DNA from: Puffinus mauretanicus
Taxonomy: Eukaryota > Chordata > Aves > Procellariiformes > Procellariidae
NCBI GenBank assembly: GCA_023333565.1
Contig: JAJKFH010002198.1
Location: forward strand, 1,612,001-1,676,000
Length of the DNA stretch: 64,000 nucleotides
Reading direction: 5' to 3'
Position numbers and translations under genes: made by a program. Positions 1 through 14,400 of the stretch are shown in pieces. Positions within the stretch are counted from its first letter, which is position 1. Every line of letters begins with the position of its first letter. The notes under the pieces were generated by a model. That model had not been told where the DNA came from. It worked only from the letters and a program-made list of their open reading frames with translations, and made no database searches.

Positions 1-1390
1 ACCTAAAAGACTTTGTACAGAACTAGTCTGCTTCCAGCACACCAGGAAAACAAGATTTGATCCAAGATTTTTGACTGAGGACTCTAGGACACATATGACT
101 ATGAATGAATCTGTCTCTTCCCTCTTAGATTTCTATTGCCTAAGAAATCTTTAGCAGAAGCTACGACTGCATTTCTCTCAAACCTTTCTAACATAACACC
201 CCTTGTTTACACGCATTCAGCAGACCTTTGTTTCCACCCATATCAGGCAGCTTCTCCTCCTGCCTTCTTTTTAACAGTTCCCGTACCAGGCTCCCGTACC
301 AAGGGGGGTGTGTGGTGTAATGGGAACCATGTTGTGTCTGTGGTGAACGCATCAAAGCCCATTCATCGACTTCTTCTGTGCTTCACTGAGTACAAACATG
401 CCCAAACAACGCCAAGCACATCCAACATGAACTTTTAGCCATGGCTCACGCGCTGTTGCTTCTGCGTGGAAGGAGGGAGGAGAATTTCTGCCCGGTTGCC
501 ACTAGATGGAGTAAAGCCAAAATTGTAGATTTAATTAGTCTTGCGATGGAAACGCACCCATATCCTGTATAGTTTTTTTCTTAGATGAGTCCATTAAGCT
601 GAACCAAGCCTGTCTGGCTCTAGGTGGAGTGAAAGAGTCCTGTTTATTTCAGTATGCTGCATTGGTTTGTAACTAGGGTTCACTCAAAGGATTCATGGCA
701 CGTGGACTTCCCAGTTTGTACATTGGAGAGCTGAAGTCAAATTCTTAAAAGACTGGTTACCTTCTTTATCTTCCAGCACCCAATTCAGATGAGTAAATAA
801 GGAGTCTAAACTATGGAGAGAGTCCCTGTGCTATGATCGTGCAGGTACATAGCTTCTATCTTTAGGCATCTGAGGCAGATCATTGATATCTGGTGATGCC
901 GACATCCTTGAAAGTTTATCGATAGTCCATCTTCCCTTTCTTTTTCACTCTGTTAGCATGACTTTTGCACTTGTCCGTGCAGGCATCCAAACTCCCATCC
1001 TCTGCTCCACTAATTACATACTAATAATACATGGGGAAATCACAAAATATTTCCTCTTGGCGTGCGGCGAACTATCACTTACACTGTTTTCACAGCACAG
1101 GTGGTATTCCCAGATGTGCTCAGCATTGCCCCAGTTCTGTTTCCAACTAGGGGAGTTTTACTATTGCCTTAAATGGCAGCTGACAATAAGATAACAGTTA
1201 TGGTTTCTGAAAATCTACTGCATACAGATGTGTATTTTGAAAAGTACAGTGCAGTTTGATCCGTGAGCATACACGTATAAAGTTCATTACACTGTTCTTT
1301 TTGTAATTGTGACAATTCTGCATATACCTGAAACTGTTGAACTCCCTGAAAAAAAGTCCAAAAGTGCTGTATGTGCTGCTTAGTTCACTG
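1..1390. other. upstream intergenic DNA, no gene seen
   Basis: This AT-rich, unique-looking sequence lies about 14 kb upstream of the GREM2 promoter. Open frames are all about 100 codons or shorter, lack recognisable domains and are not flanked by convincing splice sites. I see no RNA gene and no repeat family here before the microsatellite at 1,391. Confidence 0.6.
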
Positions 1391-1494
1391 AATAGAATAG
1401 AATAGAATAGAATAGAATAGAATAGAATAGAATCACAGAATCACAGAATCACAGAATCACAGAATCACAGAATCACAGAATCACAGAATCATAG
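1391..1494. repeat. compound microsatellite (AATAG)8 + (AATCACAG)7
   Basis: Eight perfect copies of AATAG (1,391-1,430) run straight into seven perfect copies of AATCACAG (1,431-1,486) and one AATCATAG. The octamer is the reverse complement of the terminal CR1 octamer, so this is an expanded CR1 3' tail. The pentamer probably arose from the same tail by slippage. Such arrays are likely to vary in length between individuals. Confidence 0.9.
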
Positions 1495-1900
1495 AATGGT
1501 TTGGGTTGGAAGGGACCTTAAAGATCATCTAGTCCAACCCCCCTGCCATGGGCAGGGACACCTTCCACTCGACCAGGTTGCTCAAAGCCCCATCCAACCT
1601 GGCCTTGAACACTTCCAGGCATGGGGCATCCACAACTTCTCCGGGCAACCCCTTCCAGTGCCTCACCACCCTCATAGTGAAGAATTTCTTCCTTATATCT
1701 GATCTAAATCTACCCCCTTTCAGTTTAAAGCCATTACCCCTTGTCCTATCACCTTTGTAAAAAGTCCCTCTCCAACTTTCTTGTAGGCCCCCTTCAGGTA
1801 TTGAAAGGCTGCTATAAAGTCTCCCCGGAGCCTTCTCTTCTCCAGGCTGAACAATCCCAACTCTCTCAGCCTGCCTTCATAGGAGAGGTGCTCCAGCCCT
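1487..1900 (-). mobile_element. CR1 LINE 3' fragment, minus orientation
   Basis: Read on the plus strand, this begins with the reversed CR1 end (AATCATAGAATGGTTTGGGT) and continues with typical reverse-complement CR1 text. That text includes the GGAAGGGACC block, CCCTGCCATGGGCAGGGACA, TCCAACCTGGCCTTGAACAC and, near 1,840, CTTCTCCAGGCTGAACAATC. The CR1 sense strand is therefore minus. Only the 3'UTR and the extreme end of the reverse-transcriptase ORF are present. The 5' truncation is normal for CR1, which is copied from its 3' end. The copy looks fairly young because long stretches match my memory of the avian consensus. It is not coding; small open frames inside it are by-products of the repeat. 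Confidence 0.93.
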
Positions 1901-2150
1901 AGAATAGAATAGAATAATAGAATAATTTCAGTTGGAAGGGACCTACAACAATCATTTAGCCCAACTGCCTGAGCAATTCAGGGCTGACCAAAAGTTAAAG
2001 CATGTTATTAAGGGCATTGTCCAAATGCCTCTGAAACACTGACAGGTGGGGCATCGACCACCTCTCTAGGAAGCCTGTTCCAGTGTTTGACCACCCTCTT
2101 GGTACCTATTCCAGTCCTGAGAACCCTTATCTCCTATCACATATTATTTG
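1901..2150 (-). mobile_element. second, more diverged CR1 fragment, minus orientation
   Basis: A second reversed CR1 3' start follows directly: AGAATAGAATAGAATAATAG, then TTTCAGTTGGAAGGGACCTA and CCAACTGCCTGAGCAATTCA. Later come GGGGCATCGACCACCTCTC and CCTGTTCCAGTGTTTGACCA. It differs from the preceding copy and has its own 3' tail, so it is a separate insertion of another CR1 subfamily and not a continuation. The right edge near 2,150 is approximate. Confidence 0.82.
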
Positions 2151-5039
2151 GAAAGAAGGTGAGCAATTCATTCATACTCTTCCTTGAATCTGAATTATAA
2201 GCTATTTTTTACCTTTATTCCTTCTGAAGCAAGAAACATTTCTACTTCACAAACTTTGAAGATCTTCTGCTAACCAAATGAAAGCCTTGCAGATCTCGGC
2301 TACCACTAATACTCTTCCAGATGCGGCTGCTTGGACGTTATTTCTTTTCCACCAAGTGAGGCTCCTTTTTACTGTACTCAGTGATGAAATGATTTAAGGC
2401 AATAGCTGGTCAGAAATCCAAATACATCTCACCAAGAGCTTTTTAAAAGAAAATGTTGTTGAGGAATGTTTCTGCTTGAAGAATAATCTTGTATTTTCTC
2501 CAGGAAGTTTTGAACAGATTGGGGAAAAAATAGAAACTTTAAACAGAATGATGTATCTACTTAAAATGTTCTGTTATGGTATTTTTGCAGGGTTTTTTAG
2601 AAAGCAATGAAATTACCATTTATAACAAAACAAGAAATTATAGATGTATTTTATATTAATTGATCTTTTGACTCAAAACACCATTTTGCTTGAGATTTTA
2701 AAACTGATTAGAGGAAATTGCAGGTCATCTGGACAGCAAAAAAAGTTGCCATTTCAGTGTAAAGTACATCAATTTGAAATAAAAACAATGTTTCTGCACG
2801 CAAGAATATTTTGACCTCTCCTAGGGAGCTCCCCATGCCAAACGCTTCCTTCTCGATGTTGTGCCTGCGCACTTCAAGACCGTCCGGGTTTAATGACTCG
2901 AGATGGCTTGTGAGGTCTCAGTGGTGCAAGCAAAGCTGATTGTTGCCACTCCAAGGCTAGTGGAGCGGGGCGGGAGCCAGGCATTCCTGTCACGTACAGG
3001 AGAGGAAGAGCGGGCAGGAACATACGAGGGATGAAGAAAGAGCCAAGGGAAAGCGTTAGCGGTTCAGGCTTGCTGCTCCTGATGCTTCCAGGGGGACAGG
3101 GAAACTGAGCCCGGCTGGGCTGCTTCCAGCCCAGGACCGTGACAACTTCCCACATCCCAGCTCTTTCTTCAGCAAAGCAGTGGAAACATCCAGGTTAGAC
3201 CCCTGGCATAGGCAGACTCTGTTTTTTCCCCTCCCCTCTCTCTTCCATGGTCGTATCCTGCCAAAGGCCTACCATTAGCTCTGATTTTGACTAATAATTC
3301 ATTTACTTTGCTCAGTTTAAGAGTACCATGCCAGAATTTACAGGGTATTTAGGTGAGAGGCATGTCTTCTGCTACCAACGGGCATGAACCCCTCAGCAAC
3401 CAAATTATTCTTTTTACCGAAACTGTAAACTGGATGGAGCTGGCATATCATAACTTTCTGAACAGGAGTTTGGCTAGGCTATCCCACGTGCTACAGGACT
3501 TTTTGACACAAAAAATGAAGAGTTCATTTACCTTCTTCACTAATAAATTTATGATTGTATTAACTCCCTCTTCCTTGACATCCCTGCTGGAGTATTAGTT
3601 TAGTATCACATCTTATGAACATCAGGTACATCAATAGCTCTTGAAATTAACACAGATTTTCTTTCAGGGCTCTCATACATGTCTCCTAACAATCCCTCAT
3701 CCTATTTTCTTCACAAAACTGGGCACCACTGTATTAAAAATGTGCTACGAAGGAGCTGATGATTATTTGTTGCTTTGATTACACATGTTGAGTGTAGCCA
3801 TTAATATCCACATACATTTCTAATCTGCATGCGTGGGGGGATCCACCACAACTACCTAACTTCAGTTTCCTAAAAATTAGGCATCAAATAGAACGGACTT
3901 CTCTAGCTTTTTTGGTACTCAGTGGAGAGAAAGAAGCACTTTCATAGGGCAAATCATTTCTTCTGAAGACGTGTAAGGCTATGGCATCAATAACTCTCTA
4001 GAGATATTTTTCTCTCTCTGCCAGTCATAAAAGGGGACCTAGGTGACTAACTTAAAGTCAATAACTAATTTTTTAGAAGCTAAAGTTAGGTCAGATGAGT
4101 CCCAACAGCTATGCCTTAACTTTAGCATCTAGTGAAAAAATGTTTTTATGTCAATTAAAAACCTCTGTATCAGGAATATAGTTATGCATATGCTAATGCA
4201 TATGTATTTAAATATTAATGACTCTATCTAAACCCCCATATAGGTACAACTACATTATACTAATTTGCACCACCTACATTTATTTCAAGATAGGATTTCT
4301 TTGTGTCTCTTTCCTTCCTGACCTACCTTTCTATCTCTTCATAGTCTGGAAGACATCACTGCCTAAATACTTGGTATGTGGTCATAGTTTTTTTAACTTA
4401 TTGAAGAAAAAGCATTTGGAAACATCTCACTCTCTTCACTGCATATTGCTTGGCAATATTCTATAGTGCAAAAGTGGTTTTGAAATTGGGTTGCTTCCTG
4501 TTGCTCAGCTTGTAAGCCTCAAGTCTTTATATAATTTTGCAGCTGTGAAATATCATTTCATTCTAAGGCTGTAAAGAAAATTGCTTCCTTCTCTGTTGTT
4601 CAGGCAGGACCACCAAGCAAAGGGGAGACAGGATCCTGCTAGGAGCTGTGCTGGCTCTGCCTGGGGTCAGAGCAGGGGAAAGTGAGCGGCTGCAGTTCAC
4701 GTACACACAGCATTTGTGCAGAACATGTTTGTGCCTGGAGCACGGGAGCCAACAGCGCGCGCCCGGGACAGATACAGCTCTGTCAGTGTGTCCTTGCCGT
4801 TCAAACCTGTTATTCAGCCACCCCAGCGCTAGGCCTGTGCTTAGTTGGGAAAGAAAATTATGCCAATGAAAGCGATTCTTTTTGATACGGAAAAACGTCA
4901 GAAGGGGCTAGGATAAGATTAGCAAAACAATTTCCATTGCTGACCAAACACAAATTTAAACCCAGGTCACAAAGGTGAAATGTCACTACACCAAGTTATG
5001 TAGTTTTGACTTCCCAGTTAATCCTTATTTCAAGGTAAT
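2151..5039. other. intergenic DNA, no gene seen
   Basis: Mostly AT-rich sequence with no supported exon. A short GC-richer patch at about 2,870-3,170 and another at about 4,640-4,830 give open frames under 95 codons with no similarity that I recognise. No known repeat family is evident to me. Confidence 0.5.
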
Positions 5040-5400
5040 GAAACTCAACTGTCAGCTGGAATACTGTGTCCAGCCCCAGTATCCACACCTTCAAAAGGAT
5101 TTTGAAAAATTGGAAAGCGTTCAGGAAACTGCTTCAGGAATGCTTTGAGAACTCTTTAATCCAGCAGACAAAGGCATAACAAGATCCAGTATCAGAAAGC
5201 TGTGTTTTGAAATATTCAGATTAGAAATAAGGTGTATGAGAATTGCATAGGCAGGGAGGGACTTATTGGATTCTCCATCCCTGCAAACTTTTCAATCTAG
5301 ACTGGTTTATCATGTAAAAAAGATCATCCTCTGCTTAACTAGAACTATGGATTTGAGGCCAGAATTAGCAAGATTCATCAGATTCCCTTTGGGGCTTGGT
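5040..5400 (+). mobile_element. ancient CR1/L3-type LINE fragment
   Basis: The text follows old CR1/L3 end-of-ORF2 sequence in the plus direction. CTGGAATACTGTGTCCAGCC is followed by a block reading ACAAAGGCATAACAAGATCC, then GATTAGAAATAAGGTGTA and GGATTCTCCATCCCTGCAAA. These blocks encode the end of the CR1 reverse-transcriptase ORF in intact copies. Here there are many substitutions and indels and no open frame, so this is a dead, old copy. Edges are approximate. Confidence 0.7.
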
Positions 5401-8400
5401 AAGCAATAAGTCAATGAAAAGTAAGGTACTTAATTTCAAGCCTTATGCCTCATGTCTTTTCTTTTTGAGTATGCATGTGAAAGTTGTTACAATAGTCTTA
5501 TACCCAAAGGAAAACCTGAGCCAAGCTTTAGATAAATTTTGATAATTGGTTATTTAAAACTATGTTCTTAGATTCTTATAGATAAAAAAATATATTGTGT
5601 CCCCCTTTTTTTTTTTGTAGTAGAGATGTGAGTTATGATCCAAACTTATACATATGTTCAAAGAGCTGGAGAAGAGGTTATGCTGCAAAAAACAAGAAAA
5701 CTATTTACTCTAGGACTCTCTCTTTCCATACTTATTCATTATCCACTTGCAAATCATAAGCTCATCAGATTTGGTCAGTATTTAGAGCCATTCAGGTATA
5801 TTTTCATTAAAAGAATTTACTGTAAATATACTTGAGACCGTTCATATTTTTATATTTGATATTCTTATTGCAATGGTTACCTGGTATTGTTTATGCTACC
5901 TGAGTGGATGAGAGATCTAACACATCCAATGCAAATACTTGCACATTCAGATTGAAGTGTGGCATCCACAGATGTTTGCTTGAATAAAACTTCATTACTT
6001 AACCAGAATATGAAAAAGTACATAAGGAAAACTGAAATTATTTAAAGTTCTAAAAATACTCTCTGAGTCCTTTGCACCAGAGGAAAGTGGCATGATACTC
6101 AGCCATGAGTATCATGAGTATCATGAGACTTCCAACATCCCCTTCTATTTTACACATCATTTTTCTAGGTGGTATGCTGCCCCTTTTACCTATGCAGAGG
6201 TCCTAACCCTTATCTCTGAACATCAAGTCCCAGAAGGCTTATTTCTGAATTTCCTAATGGTTAGGGGCAACGGCACTAAGCCCGTCTTCTTATATAACAT
6301 TTAGGCAGACAGTGATGGTATTGAAAGCAGACCTGAAGGTGTGCTTATATATTCAGAAGTGTGTCTGTTTTTTTCTGATTATGTAAATTGGCTTAATAGG
6401 AGTCAATAGTATGAACTGTACCCGTCTATCACACACCCCCCCCTTCTCAACAAGAAGACTCATAAGGTTGATCAATGAAAATACAGATCTAGGACTAGAA
6501 GAAAGATAATTATGGTGGGTCTTGCCTTCTTGTTTCTAGTATGATTTTAGTAGTCTAATCTTGTTTCTTTAGCATGCAAATTTCTCCTTATTCCTACCCA
6601 GGCTTACTGTCATATATAGAAAAGTGGATTATTCAGATCCTGTATAGCATGGCATGAAAAGAGAGATAAGTATGCACAGCAGTACTGTCATTTTTAACTT
6701 GCTGAAGATCCTCAGGTACTTTGCAGCTGGATGCTTTATAAATACCTGGTTGTAATCAAATACGTCCCTTGGAGGAAGGGTGATGCTTTTCCAAATGCTG
6801 CGTCAAGCACTCATGACACCTGCAGACACTGTAAAATAATAAACATTCCTGCACTGCCTTGACTGCTTTGTGTTCTATAGGGATGAATCCTTTCTTGTCC
6901 CTGCATAATTTAACAAGAATTAAAATATATAGCATATTTTATGTATTATTGATATCAAAATGGATTTACTGGTGCACTTAGGCTTCTGCATTCACTATGC
7001 ATTTATGTGAATAGTAAGACATCTCGTTATCTATAAAGTGAATATTTACTAATTGTTAGGAATAGCTACCTGAAGCACCCAACCCTGTGATGTTTAATAC
7101 TCTGGCAATAATCCCAGCCCATCACCAAGAAACTCCCTAAATAGTTTGCTTGAATATTCATAAAGCTCAAATGCTTTTTGAGAATGGAGAGACCTACGCA
7201 TTAACTCAGGTTCCAGCGCAGCCTCCCATGCGGCGGCAGGCGAGCTAGGTGAGCAGCGAGCGGTCCTCCTCCTGGAAGTCGGGGCAGCAGAGCCGTGGCC
7301 ACTGACCAGGCTCCCCCAGGCCCCTGGCCCGGAGTGGGAAGACAGCACGCCTCGCTCCTAGCATTTGTGGCGGAGCTGCTCAGATGCCAGATTTGCTCGA
7401 GACGTGTATTATTTGGTAGTTCTGCTCGCTTACCAGTTTGAACCTTATATTTGTACCTTTGGGGAAAAGGACATACCCAGCTCAAATTCAAGAAATTCTT
7501 AGCCTCTCCAAGAAGAGGAAAAGACAAATCTTTATTCCTTTTCTTCTTAAATTCACTGTGTGTAAATATTCTCAATGTATATACATCATTTTCATTGCAT
7601 AACACAGAGTATTTGGGATCATTTTGTAATTTAAAAGAAGACTCTTCATAGTGAATCCACCCACAGCTGACAAAGACCTGTTGTTAACTAATAACAAAAA
7701 AAGAAGGAACTGAAGGAATGAAGAAACAAAATGCTATATTACTTAATACACATATATATATGAAAGTTTAGCTGGACAATTTAGTCAGAACCGGGCAGGC
7801 ATTATTGTGTGACATTAGGAGCAGAGAGAAGGAAAAAAAAATCCCATCATTTACATGGAGTTGATGAATGATGTATTAACTGTGCATAAATTGTATAAAA
7901 CAGGCCACGCAGATTGACAAAACTTGGCAAAAATAATTCAATCCACAGAGTCAAATTACGCAATAAAAACAAGCTGGTGCTATTCAAACTGGTATGTTTC
8001 ACTTAAAAAAAGGTGGAAGTATTCCTAGATTCCCAACAAATCGTAGATTCCACTTGTTTTGGCCAAATCTTGGTCCCTTTCTAGTTCATGCAATACATAT
8101 GAATGTTTTCGTAGTGATACAAATTTTGTTGTCGTTCAGTATTCCTGGTCCCTGATCACATCTATTTATTTCCTAGGGTTATGAAAAAAGCATCTTAAGA
8201 AAATATCATAAGGGGATGTAGACTGGACATTCTGTTTATGAGGCTTCCTAAACAACAGGACTTGCAGGGACAGTCATATGTGGCAAATGTTATGTTATAG
8301 GATATTCTGTGCTCTGTCACCTCATTATCGCATTCAGTAGAGGCTTAGTATTGTTTCTCCATAACATTTAGCTGACATGTTCATAATATGTTTGAAATAT

Positions 8401-11400
8401 TGAAAGAGGATACTATCCTTCTGTTTAAACCGATGATTTCAGTGAAATGCTTGTGTAGTTCCCAAACGTCCACTGCCAGTCACTATCAGTGAGATAAATT
8501 TAAGTTTAATTAAAATATCTAATTTAATTGCACCATGTGATATTAATATACTTTTCCCTTGTGTGCTGTACATATTAAATTGTTATCATATGTATTCTGT
8601 CCTCAACGTATCCCTGGCAGGAATCTTGTCACTTAAAATCTGCCCTGCTGTCAGAAGGAACCATCCATCATTTTGTTTGTTTGCTTGGAGCATCCTCCGC
8701 TGCTTGGGGTGGGGATGGGCTCTGTTTGCTTTGGGCAACTCAAACGTCTCCCACAGCCTGCTCGCTCTGTCGTAGTGAGGAAGAAAATGCTTGTTAAATT
8801 CGAAGGAGACATGGTCTCAGTCACGGACAGCAATGGTCTGCCTCAAGAGCAGTTATAGGGAAAGCCTGAAGCACACAGAGCAAAAGAGCCGGAGCTTTCC
8901 TAACAAGGTGTAACAGTGACTCAGCAGGCTGAGAATCGTCTTTTCCCCTTCTTCGTAGCTGCTGTGACATGAGGTCCAGAAGCAAGGACAACATGGTCCT
9001 TTGGGTGAGTTTTTTCTCCTTTGGGCCATTAGTCTTCTTTCATTTTAGGGAAGTTTTGAACGATTTTTCCTCTGAAACACCAGAGATTTGAAACACCTCG
9101 AACTAAAGAAAGAAACTGGAGCACATTATACAAGGCTACAATATCTATGGCTGGGTTATAGACCAGGTTTTGAGAGGAAAACCACCAGGAGATTAGGAAC
9201 TAAGGAGGAGGAAGGAAATGTCAGCTGATGCAGCTGGAGAAAAAATACCCCCAAGATTTTGAAACTTTGTATTTTACTTTTTCTTCCTTTCCAATTGCAT
9301 GAACTTGTGCTGTTTGGGAGTAGAGGGAGACGTCACACAAAGAGCTCCACTTGTAAGAATCTCACTCAACACATTTTCATGAAAGAAATTAAGCAGGGAC
9401 CCAGTTAATTACTCACAGTTCTTGGAAGAAGCTATATTGGCTGCCTTCCTGGTTCCACACATATTGCCTTTATTAGTCGTTATACGGCAAGTGAATCATA
9501 CATGACAGAGCTGGTCTGGCTCTAATATTTTGAGGTTATCTGGTCCTATTTAGTGATGTTCCCTAGAGATCCAGATGTCCCCACAGCCCCCCATGACAGT
9601 GAAGAAGGAAGACAACTCATCCCGAATGGACTTCTGCTCCCTGCTGCTCATCTCTTTTCTTCGGCTAGGTAGTCTCTCAATCCAACCAGAGAAAACAGAG
9701 ATGGAGTGGAGGTTAACTGGTCTCCTCATTCATTCAATTCATCTTGGATATAGGTGCGATCATCTGCTCTAAAACCTCTAGAGCATCATCAAAACAGGGT
9801 AAAAAAGGAGTGTCTAAGTTTAATTCAGGGGAGGGGAATGACAGACCTCAGATAGCTTAACATTAGTTTATTCTTTTAATTGTCATTAAAAGTAGTTCCA
9901 AGCAAAAATCCAGATCTATGTCATAGAGTGTATGAAACAGAAAATATAGGCCTGGACATATGTAATGCTTTGGCATATGAGATCACTGCTTTCACTCTAG
10001 ATGAGCAATTTTCAAAGGGTTCTGGGTGGCTTAGGTTCCTCAAACTATTTTTGAGAATTGAAGGATTTTGTAAAGGGTTCATGTCTTAATAAACCACAGC
10101 TTTAAAAATAGTCTTGAGAAGCACGCATTGGGCTACCATGTTCTGAGAAAGGACCAGTGAATATCTACAGACCCATTCTGTCTTAAAAGGGAATGACAGC
10201 ATTAATATTTCACACCCTCCTTCCCTCTGCTTTTTTCTGTTCTTCACTAGTTACTCCTTTTCTTTACCCACAATCTCCTCAAGACCAGTATGGCAGCATG
10301 TATCATTAAGCCTTCACCAGGCCAAGTAGGAATCATCCCCAGGCTGGAAAAAAATTCCAGTCAAGGAGAAGTTTATTTCAGACTCCGTGTGGACTCATCT
10401 TTTTTAATCTGGTAAACTGAATTTGTGAGCCTTCTGGAGAATTTTCAAAGGTAGATGTGTGAGGAGCAATCATTTCCTCCAAGAAAACACGCAAAGGAGA
10501 GGCAACTTTCAAATACCTAAAGCCCAAGTTCCTGGAGCATACAGATGGGCTCAGGGCATCTGGATAGAGCTTGGCTCAAATTAAATGTTAGTGGGAATTA
10601 AGTGAAAGAAGATAAAGGTAGAGAGAGGTGCTAGCACTTTCTTTTCCTTCTAAGGAGCACACAGAGTTATTTATGTTTGAAGTCAGAATCAGGCAAGACT
10701 GAGAGAGTTTCATTCATGTCTGTTGTGAAATACAAAGATGGCATTTTTGACAGGAATAGTTTTATCCATGTTAATGAAGTTCATTATTGGGGGTTGGGTG
10801 AAGTATTTACTCATGTCCCGGGATGGGATGTTGCTCTGTCTCAGGTAGAGACATATTTTAGAGTTGTTTTTCATAGCAGAGATAAAGTACTGAAAAAACA
10901 GGACCCAAATTACCACTGCTTAGAGTGCTTTTCTGGCTTGAATCCACAATGTTAGAAAGAACTCCAAATTAAAAAACAGGTGCACTATGTCCAAAGGCAT
11001 TTAGGTGCCTAATTGTCTATGAAAACAGTATGAGCTGTTGAAGATCTTGACAAATGTGATTTATCTTAAGGGGACGCGACATTCTCCTGCATTCTTGCAG
11101 CTTCTCCTAAGCCACGACCCAATACTGCCGCTACGACCTATTCCACAGGCGGCTGAATTATCATGCAGATAAGCTACATGCCAAACGCTCTGCGTCAGCA
11201 GTGGGATATCACGTTGTATAATTCCCATTCAGCAAGGTGGCTTGAAACGGGAGTTATTAAGGACCCACAAGTGGAATACTTGCGCAAAGTGACTATAGCT
11301 GGGGTGGGTCCAGCCGCTGAGATTGAGGAACTCAAGACCAGGAGTCAGTCACCAAGGACAGACCAGCCGAAGGCTCCGGATGGAAAATACGCTCAGGAAA

Positions 11401-14400
11401 ACAGAAATCAAGGCTACCCCAAACCAAAGAGCAAATCAAGAGCAAGGTCAGGAAATCAAAGAGCTTGTACTAAAAGTCTTGGGTAAAGATGAGTTAGGAT
11501 TAGAACGAGATAAGGCCGGATAGTCAAGAGGCAGGAACCGTGCAGAACCAAAGGGGATGCAAGGCAGTGAAAGCAGTTTGTGGGATTGCCCCCTGTGCCT
11601 GAATCAGAAACATATGCCAGCCCTCAGACAGTCAGGTTTCTCAGGACATGGATCTCCTAGGAGAGTATTGAGCCCAGCTCCTGGCAACAGAGCTTGGCTC
11701 TTAGTCAGGGCCTGAGAGGAGGACCTGTGCCTAGCCTGACACAAATGATCAGTTTGCTCATTCAGTGTAGGTATGTCAATTTACAAGCAGGGAAAAATTG
11801 TGTAACGGAATCACCAGATCTCTCAGGTTTCTTCGTTTCCATCTTATGAAACTCTGTGGATCATGTCTTGGGTCAGGAATGAGGTTGGGGTGTGTGATGG
11901 ACATCTCTCAGGCCTCCTTCGGCTCTGGGGCTGTGCTCCCCAGGCACTCCTGCCAGATGTGTTCACAGATCAAGACAAGCTCCGCGTTCAGGGCTGCAAA
12001 GCAGAACAGAGTTTCTGTAACGGCGGTGACAAAGGTACGGTCCTTGCTGTGAAGGAGATGGGCAGCAGTTGTTTGTGTTTCGTCTCAGTGTGAGACAAAA
12101 GACATGGATTACAGTCATTCCTGAAGTGTGGCCACATCAGAAGTAGAATGTAGAAATGAAATCTGTAGATTAAAAGTAGGTATATGCTTCAAAAGCTTCC
12201 TGAATTATGGGCTCTGTAATTGGCAGGAGATGTTAAAAGGTTAGTCTGTTAGTTTAAGTACAACATACAGTAGAAGTCAGGCACTCACACTGGAGGAAGG
12301 ATGCAGTAACATCAGTATGAATGTGCTTTATACTGATATTGCTAGGTAACTGCTCTCTGCAGCATATCACTATTTTAGTTTTAAAAATCAAAACTAAACC
12401 TGCACACCTAACTAAAGTATTTTTAATGGCATAAAATTCTGGTTGTAGACCAGAGCAAAGAATAAACATGCTATGTATTCCCTATGTCAGATCAATACCC
12501 TTTGCAGTTCTTGTTAACCAAATTGTAAAAAGAAAAATGTTGTTTTTAATCCAAAATGTCTCAGTTAGTCTGACTACTAGATATGTGGAAGGAATATGTG
12601 TGAAAAACAAACATTGATCAAATAGAAAATGTAACATTCCTGTTTTAAAAATAAGGCATGTAATGAGAAAATAAAAATTATTTATGAAGTCAAACGACTT
12701 TTAAATCTTTAAATTCCCCACATACCTTCTAGGATTATAGTAACCTGTGGAAGGTCATTATAGTTATGAGGGAAAAGAGTAAATAAGCACTTAAGCAGAC
12801 ATAAATAAAACAGACAGGTTAAAAGCTATTAAATTGAACAAGACTAGAGGGAAAACTAATCAGTGCTGTAAAGGAATCCAAACTAACACAGAAGGAAACA
12901 AACACAATATTGAGAGTGGCTAATGGGAAGTAGCAACTCTGGAAGTACAAAATCTTATGAAGTCCCAAGTCATCTGTACCACAGAAAGTTCTTGGGTTGT
13001 AAGCAGGAGCACAAAGAATTTATTACAGGAAAACTGTAGCGAGTTGAGAGCTTTTCCCCAAAAGAACACAAAGCAGGAGATAAAATTTGTGTAGAGGCAA
13101 TAAGATAATACGGTTGACAGCTAGTAGCTAGAAGGAGGCCTAAGGGAGCAGCCTGCCACGGTGTTTGCTTCAACAGCCGCTCAGCTGGAGGGCCGTGCCC
13201 CTTCCTCTGCCACGGCTATCCCTCTGTCAAGGGAGAGGAATGGGAGGCTGAAAAAAGGGCTTGAAAATGGAGTATGATTCAGGAGCAAGCATTCCTCCTA
13301 GGAAAAAGTCAGGGTGAAGGAAGGCACCACCTTCCGACTTAGGAAATACTGGAAGACGATCAGCCAGTCGTTTGGATCAGGAGCTTGCAGGAAGAAATAT
13401 GCCTGCTGTAGAGGTGTCGGGGGGGTGATGGAGATGCAGTGGCTGCTGTGCCATGGCTAGAAAAGTAGCTTGATCTCCAAACTAGTAATTTCATTTCTCC
13501 CAGGGAAAAATAAATAGGCAATATGTGAAGGAAAAACATATAATGAAAAAGAAACGGGATTTTTTTAGTTACTCTTGTGTTCCAGAGGTGTAGCTCCACT
13601 GAATTCACTGAGGGATGTTTTTGCTAATAAAGCTTTTAAAATGAGGGGTGGATTATACTCCAAGTATGGATATTTCTAAATATGTCTGGTTTTATATATT
13701 TCTCAATATTTCTATTTTTAATTTTACTGACTTCTGCCTGGATAAAAAAAAATAAACAAAAACATTTTTTTAACTAGTTCTGTATGCCCCAAAGAGACAA
13801 AAGTATGCATGCTTTCTAGAGAATGAAAAATAGCACACAATTTCGTGGGAAAAAAAATAATTAAATACAGATTAAACAATTAAAAAACAATTAAAAATGT
13901 TATGGAGGTTACCATTTAAAAATGTGCCTGCTGCTGTCGTGCAAAGGTATCTCTGGAACTCCGTTCTCTGTTTCAAATGCTACAGTCTGCCAAATTTAAA
14001 TAAATGTTGACTTTTAATGGCACCTGATGTACCAACAGGCATAGAGGCTACTTAATTCAACAGCATCAGTTAAATGCAGGTCATTGCATTAATTAAGAGT
14101 GCATCTGTTACAACTGATCATTTTGTTCTCCCTAATTTTAATAGGCAATTTTGCCAACATGTTTACTGGAAATATTACAACATCTTCCTGCACTGAGAAA
14201 ACCCAAAGGGCCTATTTATCTGGTTCAACTGTATTCTTGTTTAAACAGAGGGTCATACTGAAACCAAAGGATTGCCATTTTGCCCAGAAGACAGGTCTAA
14301 GATTTGACTTAAGACAGCAGCATGTAGCTGGAGGGAGAATCCTTTTCCACAGGCCACGTAAGGCATCCTGAGTTAAAAGGATGCCAACATCAAAGATGGA

